NCBI GenBank assembly: GCA_964472195.1
Contig: CAYYJH010000024.1
Coordinates: 1-33,305, forward strand
Length of the DNA stretch: 33,305 nucleotides
Reading direction: 5' to 3'
DNA from: BS750m-G4 sp964472195
GTDB taxonomy: Bacteria > Bacteroidota > Ignavibacteria > Tepidaquicellales > Tepidaquicellaceae
This document shows, one piece after another, positions 1-7,652 of this stretch. The translations under genes were made by a program, and so were the position numbers. The notes under the pieces were generated by a model. It was not told the origin of the DNA and searched no databases. It saw only the letters and a program-made list of their open reading frames with translations. Within the stretch, counting starts at the first letter, position 1. Each line of letters starts with the position of its first letter.

Positions 1-1
1 G

Positions 2-70
2 TTAAAAGATTTCGTACCTCATATTTTTGGTCTTTCTACGAGTGAAGAAGACGATAAAAAGGAAACGTAA
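2..70 (+). CDS. C-terminal tail of an unidentified protein (partial)
   Basis: Only the last 22 codons and a TAA stop lie in the window, in frame 2 from the left edge. The tail reads LKDFVPHIFGLS and then a charged TSEEDDKKET end. Lysine- and glutamate-rich tails like this are common at the ends of bacterial proteins and do not identify a family. The gene starts upstream of the window. The other frame from base 1 meets a stop after 14 codons, so this frame is the best candidate, but a segment this short could be non-coding. Confidence 0.4.
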   Translation, partial: LKDFVPHIFGLSTSEEDDKKET

Positions 71-133
71 CAAACTAAAATCCCGCAACGGAAGGGATCT
101 ATAGTGTGGCGATGTGATAAATTAAGATTTCAA

Positions 134-159
134 GCTGTCAGGAGGGGACTCCTGGCAGC
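134..159. repeat. GC-rich hairpin between the partial gene and hicB
   Basis: An 11-bp stem (GCTGTCAGGAG at 134-144 against CTCCTGGCAGC at 149-159) closes a GGGA loop, with one G-T wobble. It stands out from the AT-rich surroundings. No T-run follows on either side, so it looks more like a dispersed palindromic repeat than an intrinsic terminator. The preceding stretch at about 80-120 is also unusually GC-rich for an intergenic region here and may belong to the same element. Confidence 0.55.
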
Positions 160-230
160 ACGTTAGTAATTTATACATTTAACTTGATATTATTTTTAAG
201 GATTATTAGGTTGATTTTAAAATAAAAAAG

Positions 231-440
231 ATGAAGCAAAAAGTATTTACAGCAGTAATACACAAAGAAGATAATTTCTATGTTTCCGAATGTCCTGAGG
301 TAGGTACTGTAAGTCAGGGTGAAACTATAGAAGAAGCAATCGGTAATCTTAAAGAAGCTACAGAATTATATCTTGAAGAATTTCCATTACCTAATATTTA
401 CAAACCAATCCTAACTACTTTCGAAGCTTCTTATGTCTAA
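231..440 (+). CDS. hicB: HicB-family antitoxin
   Basis: A 69-residue protein with the HicB fold: an N-terminal strand (KVFTAVIHKEDNFYVSECPE) followed by the SQGETIEEAIGNLKEATELYLEE helix region, a partial RNase H-like fold. In the family it binds and neutralises the HicA mRNA interferase. This is the short form, with no C-terminal ribbon-helix-helix or HTH DNA-binding domain, so how the operon is autoregulated is not evident. The last 8 bases overlap the start of the HicA gene, which implies translational coupling. The order is antitoxin first, reversed from the E. coli hicAB order but common elsewhere. The identification rests on sequence pattern and the paired gene. Confidence 0.88.
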   Translation: MKQKVFTAVIHKEDNFYVSECPEVGTVSQGETIEEAIGNLKEATELYLEEFPLPNIYKPILTTFEASYV

Positions 441-660
441 ATTACCATGTCTTTCAGGCAAACAAACAATTTCAATTTTAGAAAAATTCGGTTTTAAAGT
501 TCTAAGACAAAGAGGGAGTCACATTATTCTTAAAAAAGAAGCAACAGAAGGATTAATAGGTTGTGTTGTTCCTAATCACAAAGAGCTTGCAAGGGGTACG
601 CTAAAAGGAATACTAAGACAGGCTAATATAGAAGTTGAAGAGTTTATCAAGAAAATTTGA
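433..660 (+). CDS. hicA: HicA-family mRNA interferase toxin
   Basis: A 75-residue protein of the YcfA/HicA family, a small dsRBD-like fold that cleaves mRNA when freed from HicB. The conserved catalytic histidine sits in RQRGSHIIL (His30). The second family signature, VPNHKELARGTLKGILRQA (about 47-65), is followed by the usual EEF near the end. Length is normal for the family and no disruption is visible, so the toxin is probably active. The ATG lies inside the hicB 3' end (8-base overlap). The downstream neighbour is convergent and unrelated. Confidence 0.9.
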   Translation: MSKLPCLSGKQTISILEKFGFKVLRQRGSHIILKKEATEGLIGCVVPNHKELARGTLKGILRQANIEVEEFIKKI

Positions 661-703
661 AAAATGAAATCATTCGGTAATTTATTAACAAATAAAAATA
701 CCT

Positions 704-1363
704 TTAACACACCACCGCCTTTTCCGTATCATTGTTCTTCACCACAACATCCGCAAGCGTCTTCGGGTTAACAGTCTTTAAATAAATCTTCTGCCCGGGT
801 ATATACCGCTTCAAATATCTTTTTCGTGCAGATGATTCACTTCCGAATAGCTCCTTATCACGCAGAATTGCACGTCTTAATGATTCTTCGAAATCAACAT
901 CCACAAAGATTTTATAATCCCAATGCTCTAACAACTCCTGCCTTAGCAGAAAAACTCCATCGAAGAGTAGTATAGAATTCTTTTGAGCGGTTTGAGCAGG
1001 GGAGTGTGTCTCCGAATCTGTCCTGAAATCAAATACGGAAATTTTGTATTTCAAATTCTCATCGGGTCCTAAAGGCGATAACAAGTTTTTTATCAGAGCA
1101 TCATAATTAAAAGAGTCATAAAAGTATCCTTCCGGTGAGTCTTTACCTCTTTTATACCTGATATAACCGGGATTATGAAAGCCATCTATCGAAGCCCTGA
1201 TGACGTGATGATTTTTTTCTGATAAAACTTTACCAAGTTCATAAGCAAGTGAGGTTTTACCAGCAGCATCGACACCATCGATAGCTACACGCGTAGGGTG
1301 AGGTCTTCTTATTCGAAGAATTCTTTCGGAAAGGTTGTTTAGTAAAGTTATTCGGATGATGAT
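704..1363 (-). CDS. Uridine kinase-like P-loop phosphotransferase, start codon unclear
   Basis: The reading frame is open from an in-frame TAG at 1405-1403 down to the stop at 704. It encodes a uridine-kinase-like NMP-kinase fold: P-loop GVDAAGKTS at 1276-1250, then the family signatures SIDGFHNPGYIRYKRGKDSP, FNYDALIKNLLSPLGP, VFDFRTD, LLFDGVFLLR and RYIPGQKIYL. Family members start about 15-20 residues before RPHPTRVAIDGVD. Here that segment (LLNNLSERILRIRRPHP) is present, but no ATG, GTG or TTG occurs in frame upstream of the P-loop. The first in-frame TTG (1084) would remove the P-loop and give a dead fragment. I place the 5' end at a run of three ATC codons (1363-1355) as a guess. It may use an ATC/ATT/ATA start, have lost its start, or be a recent pseudogene. 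A palindromic repeat lies just upstream. Confidence 0.7.
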   Translation of the reverse strand: MIIRITLLNNLSERILRIRRPHPTRVAIDGVDAAGKTSLAYELGKVLSEKNHHVIRASIDGFHNPGYIRYKRGKDSPEGYFYDSFNYDALIKNLLSPLGPDENLKYKISVFDFRTDSETHSPAQTAQKNSILLFDGVFLLRQELLEHWDYKIFVDVDFEESLRRAILRDKELFGSESSARKRYLKRYIPGQKIYLKTVNPKTLADVVVKNNDTEKAVVC

Positions 1364-1424
1364 TTGATTTGTTATTGTTACAAAGCCCTGCTTATGGCTA
1401 TGCTACTTCGTAATATTTTAAACA

Positions 1425-1464
1425 CAACGAAACAGCCTGTCTACGCCAGGTAGAGGCTTCGTTG
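1425..1464. repeat. Imperfect palindromic GC-rich repeat
   Basis: CAACGA (1425-1430) pairs with TCGTTG (1459-1464), AGCC with GGCT, and TCTAC with GTAGA, around a GCCAG loop, with two small bulges. The compound hairpin lies between nuoL and the uridine-kinase-like gene. There is no T-run on either side, so intrinsic termination is unlikely. It resembles the other GC-rich palindromes in this window in style but not in sequence. Confidence 0.5.
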
Positions 1465-1498
1465 CGAGTGTAAAACAACAAAGTTAGAATAAATATTA

Positions 1499-3412
1499 TT
1501 ATAGCAATAAAAGATAAATCAGAATTACAACTATGCCTATTATCGTAAAGGTAGCATAATCCTGTATAACGCCCGTCTGTATTTTTCGCCAGTCAATGCT
1601 CAATCTCGAAATGTAATTTGCAACCCCGTTTACCAATCCATCTATTATTTTATTATCGAATATATTCCATAAGAATTTATCTGAAACATTCTTTATAGGT
1701 TCAACAACTGCTGTGTCATAAATTTCATCCACATAGTATTTATTCGTAAGTACTTTTCCGAATCCCTTTGCAGGTAGAAAGGTTTCTTTAGCCGTGAATA
1801 CTTTCAGTGCGATCAAAACTGATGCTGCTGCAACGCATATTGATATGATAATTAGAATTAAATCAACAGGCATTGCATACACTGTTTCAGGGCTGATTGA
1901 TGCTGCCAGTGTCTTTGCGTCAACAAAAACAGGCTCGAACCAGTTCTCGAGTAAATGTGGAAGATGCAGGATGTGAGGCATACCTATGAAACCACCGACC
2001 GTTGAAAGTACAGCAAGAATAATAAGTGGTATTGTCATAACCTTCGGTGATTCATGAGGTGTTATTTTGGTAGTGTCGAACCTTGGTTTTCCATAAAAAG
2101 TTAATGCTACTAACCGGAACATGTAAAATGCGGTGACAGCCGCAGTCAGTAAAACTATTACATAAACAGGAATTCCAATATGTGCAAACACTTTAAAGAG
2201 TATTTCATCTTTACTAAAGAATCCTGCGAAAGGTGGAATACCTGAAATTGCAAGAGAGCCAATGAAAAAAGTAACGAATGTTATCTTCATTTTATTTCGT
2301 AATCCACCCATCTTTGTAATATCCTGCTCTTCGTGCATGGAATGAATTACAGAACCGCTTCCGAGAAACAACAGTCCTTTGAAAAATGCATGTGTAATCA
2401 AATGAAATATTGCAACTGTGTAAGAAAACGTTCCCAGTGCAATAAACATAAAACCTAACTGTGAGATTGTAGAGTAAGCTAAAATCTTTTTGATATCATT
2501 TTGTTTAAGAGCAATCGTGGCAGCAAGTATAGCAGTTAAAATTCCAACTACAAGAATTACATTCGTCGAAATAGGGGAGAGTGCGTATAACAAAGAACAC
2601 CTCGCAACGAAATAAACACCAGCCGTGACCATAGTAGCGGCATGGATCAAAGCTGACACGGGAGTGGGTCCCGCCATAGCATCCGGCAGCCAAACAAACA
2701 AAGGTATCTGTGCTGATTTACCAGTAGCTCCTAAGAAAAAGAGTAATGATATTGTAACTAATAAAGTATCTCCAACACTGAATCCTGATATTTGCTCTAA
2801 GAAACCTGATATTTGAAGCGTGCCAAAGTGTGCAAAGATGATAAACATTGCTATCATAAAACCGAAGTCACCAATTCGGTTTACAACGAAAGCTTTCTTA
2901 GCTGCATCTCCCGTGAATTTCTTTTCATACCAAAAACCGATCAGCAAGTAAGAACAAAGTCCGACTCCTTCCCATCCAAGGAATACCAGAAGAAAATTAT
3001 CGGCAAGAACTAAATTCAGCATTGCAAAAATGAATAAATTCAGGTAAGCGAAATATCTTGCGTATCCCTTGTCACCATGCATGTAACCGATTGAATATAC
3101 ATGGATAATAAAGCCAACACCGGTCACTACAAGAACCATTGCAATCGAAAGCGGGTCTATCAAGAAAGAGTAATCTACTGAAAGGTTTCCTGCAACAATC
3201 CAGCTAAAATAATTAACAAGTATTCGCCTGGACTCGGGTTCGACTGAAAGTAAATCGAACAGAATGTATGCTGTTAGAAGAAAGGGGAGGAACACTAAAA
3301 TCGATGAAAGCCATCCTGAAACTTTTTCAGAACTAATTTTCTTGCCAAAGAATAGATTAATGAAAAAACCAAGTAACGGAAGAAGCGTAACAAGAAAGAA
3401 AAAATTTGTCAT
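1499..3412 (-). CDS. nuoL: NADH-quinone oxidoreductase subunit L
   Basis: A 637-residue, very hydrophobic protein with the hallmarks of NuoL/ND5, the distal antiporter-like proton channel of respiratory complex I. The signatures are LVFLGWEGVGLCSYLLIGFW (Glu148, matching E. coli Glu144), GKSAQIPLFVWLPDAM (Lys232, matching Lys229) and TPVSALIHAATMVTAG. The C-terminal part holds the lateral-helix region and last transmembrane helix (about 540-637). Length is close to the family norm of about 615-650. It lies 14 bases downstream of nuoK and is presumably co-transcribed with it. No nuoM or nuoN follows: the next gene downstream is the unrelated uridine-kinase-like gene, so the usual operon order is broken here. 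Confidence 0.96.
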   Translation of the reverse strand: MTNFFFLVTLLPLLGFFINLFFGKKISSEKVSGWLSSILVFLPFLLTAYILFDLLSVEPESRRILVNYFSWIVAGNLSVDYSFLIDPLSIAMVLVVTGVGFIIHVYSIGYMHGDKGYARYFAYLNLFIFAMLNLVLADNFLLVFLGWEGVGLCSYLLIGFWYEKKFTGDAAKKAFVVNRIGDFGFMIAMFIIFAHFGTLQISGFLEQISGFSVGDTLLVTISLLFFLGATGKSAQIPLFVWLPDAMAGPTPVSALIHAATMVTAGVYFVARCSLLYALSPISTNVILVVGILTAILAATIALKQNDIKKILAYSTISQLGFMFIALGTFSYTVAIFHLITHAFFKGLLFLGSGSVIHSMHEEQDITKMGGLRNKMKITFVTFFIGSLAISGIPPFAGFFSKDEILFKVFAHIGIPVYVIVLLTAAVTAFYMFRLVALTFYGKPRFDTTKITPHESPKVMTIPLIILAVLSTVGGFIGMPHILHLPHLLENWFEPVFVDAKTLAASISPETVYAMPVDLILIIISICVAAASVLIALKVFTAKETFLPAKGFGKVLTNKYYVDEIYDTAVVEPIKNVSDKFLWNIFDNKIIDGLVNGVANYISRLSIDWRKIQTGVIQDYATFTIIGIVVILIYLLLL

Positions 3413-3426
3413 TAGTTAGGTGATGT

Positions 3427-3729
3427 TTACCATTTTAAAATATTAATTTCATCTATGTTCACGGTCTCTTTGTTTCTAAATAAGGATATGATAATAGCCA
3501 AGCCTACTGCTGCCTCGGCGGCAGCGACTGTCATTACTAAAAAAACAAAAATTTGACCATTTATATTTCCAAGAAAAGCGGAGAAAGCAACTAATGAAAG
3601 ATTTATAGCATTTAGCATGAGTTCAATACACATAAATATAATTATAGCATTTCGTCTAACAAGAACGCCTGTTACTCCTAATGAAAAGAGTAAAGCACTT
3701 AAAAGAAGGTAATAATTTAATTCAATCAT
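3427..3729 (-). CDS. nuoK: NADH-quinone oxidoreductase subunit K
   Basis: A 100-residue protein with three transmembrane helices, the full length of NuoK/ND4L, a complex I membrane-arm subunit. The two conserved membrane glutamates are present at the same positions as in E. coli: Glu36 in CIELMLNAINL and Glu72 in AAAEAAVGLAI. It precedes nuoL with a 14-base gap. The gene normally found immediately upstream, nuoJ, is absent: the 346 bases upstream are AT-rich and hold no nuoJ-like sequence. That suggests a relocated or fragmented nuo cluster. Confidence 0.96.
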   Translation of the reverse strand: MIELNYYLLLSALLFSLGVTGVLVRRNAIIIFMCIELMLNAINLSLVAFSAFLGNINGQIFVFLVMTVAAAEAAVGLAIIISLFRNKETVNIDEINILKW

Positions 3730-4075
3730 GGCACAAAATAGTAAAACAATATCATTTTATAAATGAAATTAATTTTAGAAAATAACTCATAATAATTTTC
3801 TTTTAAAAAAGTTTGAATATAATATTCATAATAAATTTTTTAATTCTTTAAAGTAAGAGATTCGTTTTATTAATTTCATTTTAATAAGGTAACAGTTACA
3901 GTTTTATGAAGAATAGAAACTAACAAACTTTCTAAAAAAGTTTTAGAATGCAATAAAATAAAAATTATAGATTGTTAGGGAAAGGGGAATAGAAATTGAA
4001 GTAGTACAGAATAAAGGCAGAAAATAAATACATATGCAACTTTACATAATATATATTATATAACAAATATATAAT
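3730..4075. other. AT-rich intergenic gap
   Basis: 346 bases of very AT-rich sequence between nuoK and the CMD-fold gene, both leftward. I see no RNA gene, no reading frame resembling a protein and no clear hairpin terminator. It should hold the nuoKL promoter (right-to-left) and the 3' end of the upstream transcript. Confidence 0.5.
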
Positions 4076-4735
4076 TCAAATTCTTATTGAATTCAGCAAA
4101 TAAATACTCTTTCTTGTATTACATCTGCTATTAAAAAATGAACAAATCTCAATTATATTTTTTATATCTTTATAGCTTGAGTTTGTGTTCAATGCTCCCT
4201 TTAAATGTGAATACAATTGATGTTCATAAAAATTTGTTGATAGTATGGCAACGTTTATTAGTTCTCTGTCTTTGATAGATAAGCCAGGTCTGCCCATAAC
4301 CTTACCGTATCCTTCGATTATCATCCATGATTTTAGATCTGGACTTAAATTGTCGAAATTATTTAGTAATTTATTGTAATTAGATTTATATATTTTTAGA
4401 CAATTTTTTTGTCCTTTTTTTAAATAAAGAGCTAAATCGAATTTCGACTGTTCCTTTTTCAAATTAGGAAAAACAGTGTTAAATATCTTTAAAGCTTCTA
4501 TTGTTGAAGGAAAACCGCAGAATAAATAGATTTGCATGATTGTTTCATAGATTTTCTCAGGTGCAACAGAATATGAGAGTGCATTTTTAAATAAATATTT
4601 TAGCAATCTGGTTTTCTTAGATGAGATACAAGCAGCTATAAGGCATAGATATTTAGTATCATTTTTGACAATTAGATGAGATTTAAGAATAAATTTATTT
4701 ATAAATAACTTTAATTCTTTGATATTCTTTCTCAT
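4076..4735 (-). CDS. Carboxymuconolactone decarboxylase/AhpD-fold protein without CXXC
   Basis: A 219-residue, lysine-rich protein that looks like two copies of the CMD helical unit. The first (about 28-88) has a YLCLIAACISSKKTRLL segment followed by ALSYSVAPEKIYETIMQIYLF and CGFPSTIEALKIF. The second (about 150-205) has PGLSIKDRELINVAIL, then QLYSHLKGALNTNSSYKDIKNIIEI. The family includes AhpD peroxidase partners and gamma-carboxymuconolactone decarboxylases. AhpD-type activity needs a CXXC motif and none is present, so a redox role is unlikely and the function is unknown. The gene is divergent from the LptF/LptG-like gene with 49 bases between starts, so the two may share a control region. 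The fold call is by pattern and moderately secure. Confidence 0.65.
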   Translation of the reverse strand: MRKNIKELKLFINKFILKSHLIVKNDTKYLCLIAACISSKKTRLLKYLFKNALSYSVAPEKIYETIMQIYLFCGFPSTIEALKIFNTVFPNLKKEQSKFDLALYLKKGQKNCLKIYKSNYNKLLNNFDNLSPDLKSWMIIEGYGKVMGRPGLSIKDRELINVAILSTNFYEHQLYSHLKGALNTNSSYKDIKNIIEICSFFNSRCNTRKSIYLLNSIRI

Positions 4736-4784
4736 TTTTGAGTAAATTGTATTTCTTCAATTTAAAACACCAATATACTGCAAT

Positions 4785-5894
4785 TTGAAGTTAATTGACA
4801 GGTACATACTAAAACACTTCATTCAAAATTTTATATTTGGAATATTCTGCTTTGTTTTAATTTTTATTCTTATTGATCTATTTGAGAAACTTGATAAGTT
4901 TATAGATAAAGGATTATCTCCAGGCATTATCTTACAATATTATATATATTTTATACCTGAAATATTAAAGTTAATTTTACCTGTAGGAATGCTGCTTGCT
5001 TCCCTATTCACTGTAAGTAGATTTGTTACATATTCAGAGTTAACAGCGATGAAATCTGCTGGAATAAGTATTTATAGGTACATTCTACCTATTCTAATAT
5101 TTGGAAGCATAATTACTGGTTTTTCTATTTATTTTAATGGCTGGGTTGTCCCATTAACTAATAGCAAAAAACTCAGTATGGAGAGAGAGTATCTGGGAAA
5201 GTATCAAATAACATCAAATATTCAGCATATTTATTTTCAAGATCGTGTTAACAGAATAATATCGATAGATTCGTATGATAAACAAAGTCAACGTTGTGAT
5301 AATGTATCTATACAAATTTTTAGTAATGATTCGCTGACTCATTTGTTGATGCGCTTTGACGCAGCTCACATGGTTTGGGATTCGATAAAAAACGATTGGG
5401 TGTTAACGAATTACTTCAAAAGAAATTTTATTTCTTTAGAATTTGAAGAATTAAAGATTATTAACAGTAACTATCTTTCAGATATTGAAGAGATTCAAAA
5501 GATAAACCTCGACCCTGATCTCATACTGAAAAAGCAATTAAGACCGGAAGAATTAGTTTTAAGTGATTTTAAGGAATTCATAACAAATCTTGAAGACAGC
5601 GGACAGGATGTAGCGAGAGCTAAAGTAGATTACTATTCTATTATATCCTTCCCTTTCGCAAATCTCGTAACTATTATCTTTGGTGTTTCAGTATCTTCGA
5701 ACCGAAGAAAAGGCGGTGCAGCCCTTCAATTCGGAATCAGTATATTAGTCAGTTTTATATATCTTGGATTTGTGAAAATTTCACAGGTGTTTGGTTATAA
5801 TGGTGAGATACCCCCCATATTGACAGCCTGGTTGGCTAATATTATTTTCCTACTTATTTCAGTGGTTAACTTTTACAGATTGAATAGATTATGA
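4785..5894 (+). CDS. LptF/LptG-family permease (YjgP/YjgQ)
   Basis: A 369-residue membrane protein of the LptF/LptG family. These form the permease of the LptB2FG ABC exporter, which extracts lipopolysaccharide from the inner membrane and feeds the Lpt bridge. The family N-terminus is clear: MKLIDRYILKHFIQNFIFG, then two transmembrane helices and the LTAMKSAGISIYRY segment. A periplasmic beta-jellyroll region (about 135-265) follows, then three C-terminal helices (about 280-365). The start is a TTG at 4785, fixed by alignment of the N-terminal motif, with no strong Shine-Dalgarno. I cannot decide between LptF and LptG, and no second permease or LptB lies in the window. It is convergent with the DUF3467 gene, ending one base before that gene's stop. 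Confidence 0.9.
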   Translation: MKLIDRYILKHFIQNFIFGIFCFVLIFILIDLFEKLDKFIDKGLSPGIILQYYIYFIPEILKLILPVGMLLASLFTVSRFVTYSELTAMKSAGISIYRYILPILIFGSIITGFSIYFNGWVVPLTNSKKLSMEREYLGKYQITSNIQHIYFQDRVNRIISIDSYDKQSQRCDNVSIQIFSNDSLTHLLMRFDAAHMVWDSIKNDWVLTNYFKRNFISLEFEELKIINSNYLSDIEEIQKINLDPDLILKKQLRPEELVLSDFKEFITNLEDSGQDVARAKVDYYSIISFPFANLVTIIFGVSVSSNRRKGGAALQFGISILVSFIYLGFVKISQVFGYNGEIPPILTAWLANIIFLLISVVNFYRLNRL

Positions 5895-5895
5895 T

Positions 5896-6231
5896 TTAGT
5901 TTATTTTTTCATCTTTAGTTTTAATCGGAGCCTGGAATCCTAACGCACCTTCAGTCAGTTGATTTGCTATAGTTATTGTACCGTATTGATTCTCAAACTT
6001 TTCGATGTTTTCTTTTAATGCTCTCACAAATAATTTTGCATGCTGAGGTGTCATTATTATTCTTGAACTTACCTTTGCTTTTGGTATACCCGGAAACACT
6101 TTTGTAAAATCAAATATAAACTCCGCTGGTGAATGCGAAATGATTGCTAAGTTTGAATATGTTCCTTCTGCTTCCTTCTCACCTAACTCTATATTTAGTT
6201 GTTGTTGTGGATTTTGTTTTGGGTCTGTCAT
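5896..6231 (-). CDS. DUF3467 family protein
   Basis: A small soluble protein of the DUF3467 family, function unknown. Recognisable segments are LNIELGEKEAEGTYSNLAII, then SPAEFIFDFTKVFPGIPKAKV and SSRIIMTPQHAKLFVRALKEN (about 15-90 of the short form). The frame continues to an ATG at 6288, but family members begin near MTDPKQNPQQQ. I therefore choose the ATG at 6231, giving 111 residues; the extra N-terminus (MKVKYLKIILDIQ...) looks like upstream sequence read through. Homologues are found mainly in Bacteroidota and relatives. It is convergent with the LptF/LptG gene. Confidence 0.85.
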   Translation of the reverse strand: MTDPKQNPQQQLNIELGEKEAEGTYSNLAIISHSPAEFIFDFTKVFPGIPKAKVSSRIIMTPQHAKLFVRALKENIEKFENQYGTITIANQLTEGALGFQAPIKTKDEKIN

Positions 6232-6452
6232 ATATTGTTTAGTTAAATTTTGAATATCTAAAATAATCTTTAAATATTTAACTTTCAAAGTATATCAGTA
6301 GGTAAATTACTCCCCTTCTCTTTCTTAATAAACACTTCTAAAGTCTCAAGCATTTGTATTTTGAAGTACAGAAGAGATATGAAAACTTTTTTGTAGTCTC
6401 TATACTTACACTATATTTGCATATATTGGAAATTATAAGTTTATGTTTTAAG

Positions 6453-6484
6453 GTTGAAAAGATAATAATGTATTTATATATTTG
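6453..6484 (+). promoter_or_regulatory. Candidate Bacteroidota-type promoter
   Basis: GTTG (6453-6456), a 20-base spacer and TATATTTG (6477-6484) match the Bacteroidota sigma factor pattern (about TTTG, 19-21 bases, TAnnTTTG). Transcription would start near 6490, leaving a leader of about 50 bases before the barrel gene at 6544. A second TATATTTG at 6412-6419 has a TTTTG 18 bases upstream and may be an alternative promoter. This is pattern matching in AT-rich DNA, so chance matches are possible. Confidence 0.4.
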
Positions 6485-6543
6485 CAAAATGCAACTATGA
6501 ATTATTCTATCATAACTATTAATAACTAATCAAATAACATAAG

Positions 6544-7383
6544 ATGAAACTGAAACACCTTTTTTTAGTATCGTTTATATTATTCTTATCTTTAAATTCA
6601 TGGGCGCAGATGAGGTATTACACAGTGAAAGGAGGTGTTCAATATAATCAAACGCTTCTATTCGCAGAGTTTAATCATTATAGATTATCATTTTTAGCGA
6701 GAGGATATTTCAATGTAAGATTCAACAAGGAGTTATCCGGAGAGTTAGGAATTGGTTATGGACAATTAGCGGGTACCGATGCAATGTATAATCCCAGTAA
6801 AAAAGAATGGAAAACATCTGTTATTCCCTTTGACGTAAGACTCCGAATAGCTCCCTTCACGCAGTTATGTTACACAAATCCTTACTTATATTTTGGGGGA
6901 GGTGTTTTACGATATGATGTTACGGAAAAACATACAACCGCTTCGCCCGACCCGGTTTCAGAAGACGGTTTTGCACCACTCGCATTAGCAGGTCTGGGAA
7001 TCGAAATTAAATTATCTCAATCTGTGATACTCGACTTAAGTGCCGGTATGACTTATACATTCACGGATGACTTAAACTATTACAGCATCAACAAGTACAA
7101 AGATGCTTACGCGAACTTTGGAATTGGAATAACTTTCACGGGCGAACCCTGTTACACAGATTTAGATAAAGACGGCTTAACAAAATGTATTGAGGAAGAA
7201 TACGGCACCGACCCAGATAAAGAGGACACAGACGGTGACGGTCTGAGAGATGGAAAGGAAGTCATAAGAACTAAAACCGATCCGCTAAAGAAAGATTCTG
7301 ACGGTGACGGTCTTAATGATTATGAAGAAGTTATAATTTATAAAACTGATCCAAACGTTCCTAATTCAGAATTTCAGAAATAA
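6544..7383 (+). CDS. Outer-membrane beta-barrel protein with thrombospondin type 3 repeats
   Basis: A 279-residue exported protein. A signal peptide (about 1-21, ending SWA-Q) is followed by an outer-membrane beta-barrel-like region (about 22-200). That region has alternating aromatic strands and glycine-rich turns, such as ELGIGYGQL, YLYFGGGVLRYDV and ALAGLGIEIKLS. Residues 204-275 are three calcium-binding thrombospondin type 3 repeats: DLDKDGLTKCIEEEYGTDP, DTDGDGLRDGKE and DSDGDGLNDYEE. In many relatives such repeats link a barrel to a C-terminal OmpA peptidoglycan-binding domain. Here the protein ends just after the repeats and no OmpA domain follows in frame. The likely place is the outer membrane; the ligand is unknown. 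It stands alone, with a candidate promoter just upstream. Confidence 0.8.
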   Translation: MKLKHLFLVSFILFLSLNSWAQMRYYTVKGGVQYNQTLLFAEFNHYRLSFLARGYFNVRFNKELSGELGIGYGQLAGTDAMYNPSKKEWKTSVIPFDVRLRIAPFTQLCYTNPYLYFGGGVLRYDVTEKHTTASPDPVSEDGFAPLALAGLGIEIKLSQSVILDLSAGMTYTFTDDLNYYSINKYKDAYANFGIGITFTGEPCYTDLDKDGLTKCIEEEYGTDPDKEDTDGDGLRDGKEVIRTKTDPLKKDSDGDGLNDYEEVIIYKTDPNVPNSEFQK

Positions 7384-7585
7384 GAACTTCAAAAATAGAT
7401 TCATCCCCTCTTTTGCATAAAGTATTATTTCAGAAAAACAAATAGATAATCAATTCTTAATTTCTTCTTCAGGTGGAGACATTATGTGTTAATTCTCAAT
7501 TCTCAATATTTCTAAAATATAATCTTTGAATAGTATTTCTTTTTTAGACTTGACTGGTGTAAAAATTCCAATTACATTCACTTAA

Positions 7586-7628
7586 AGTATTATAACTATA
7601 TATATCATATAATAGAAGTTATAATACT
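7586..7628. promoter_or_regulatory. Perfect 12-bp inverted repeat upstream of the OB-fold gene
   Basis: AGTATTATAACT (7586-7597) and AGTTATAATACT (7617-7628) are exact reverse complements, separated by 19 bases. The right arm ends 24 bases before the ATG at 7653. It could be an operator for a dimeric regulator, a leader-RNA hairpin, or chance in AT-rich DNA; 12 perfect pairs make the last less likely. Confidence 0.4.
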
Positions 7629-7652
7629 ACATTAGTTTTTATAATTAAGAAA

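Noticed and set aside
3730..4075. Possible nuoJ remnant upstream of nuoK
   Set aside because: nuoJ was expected here, but the sequence is too AT-rich and too interrupted by stops, and shows no NuoJ-like segment.
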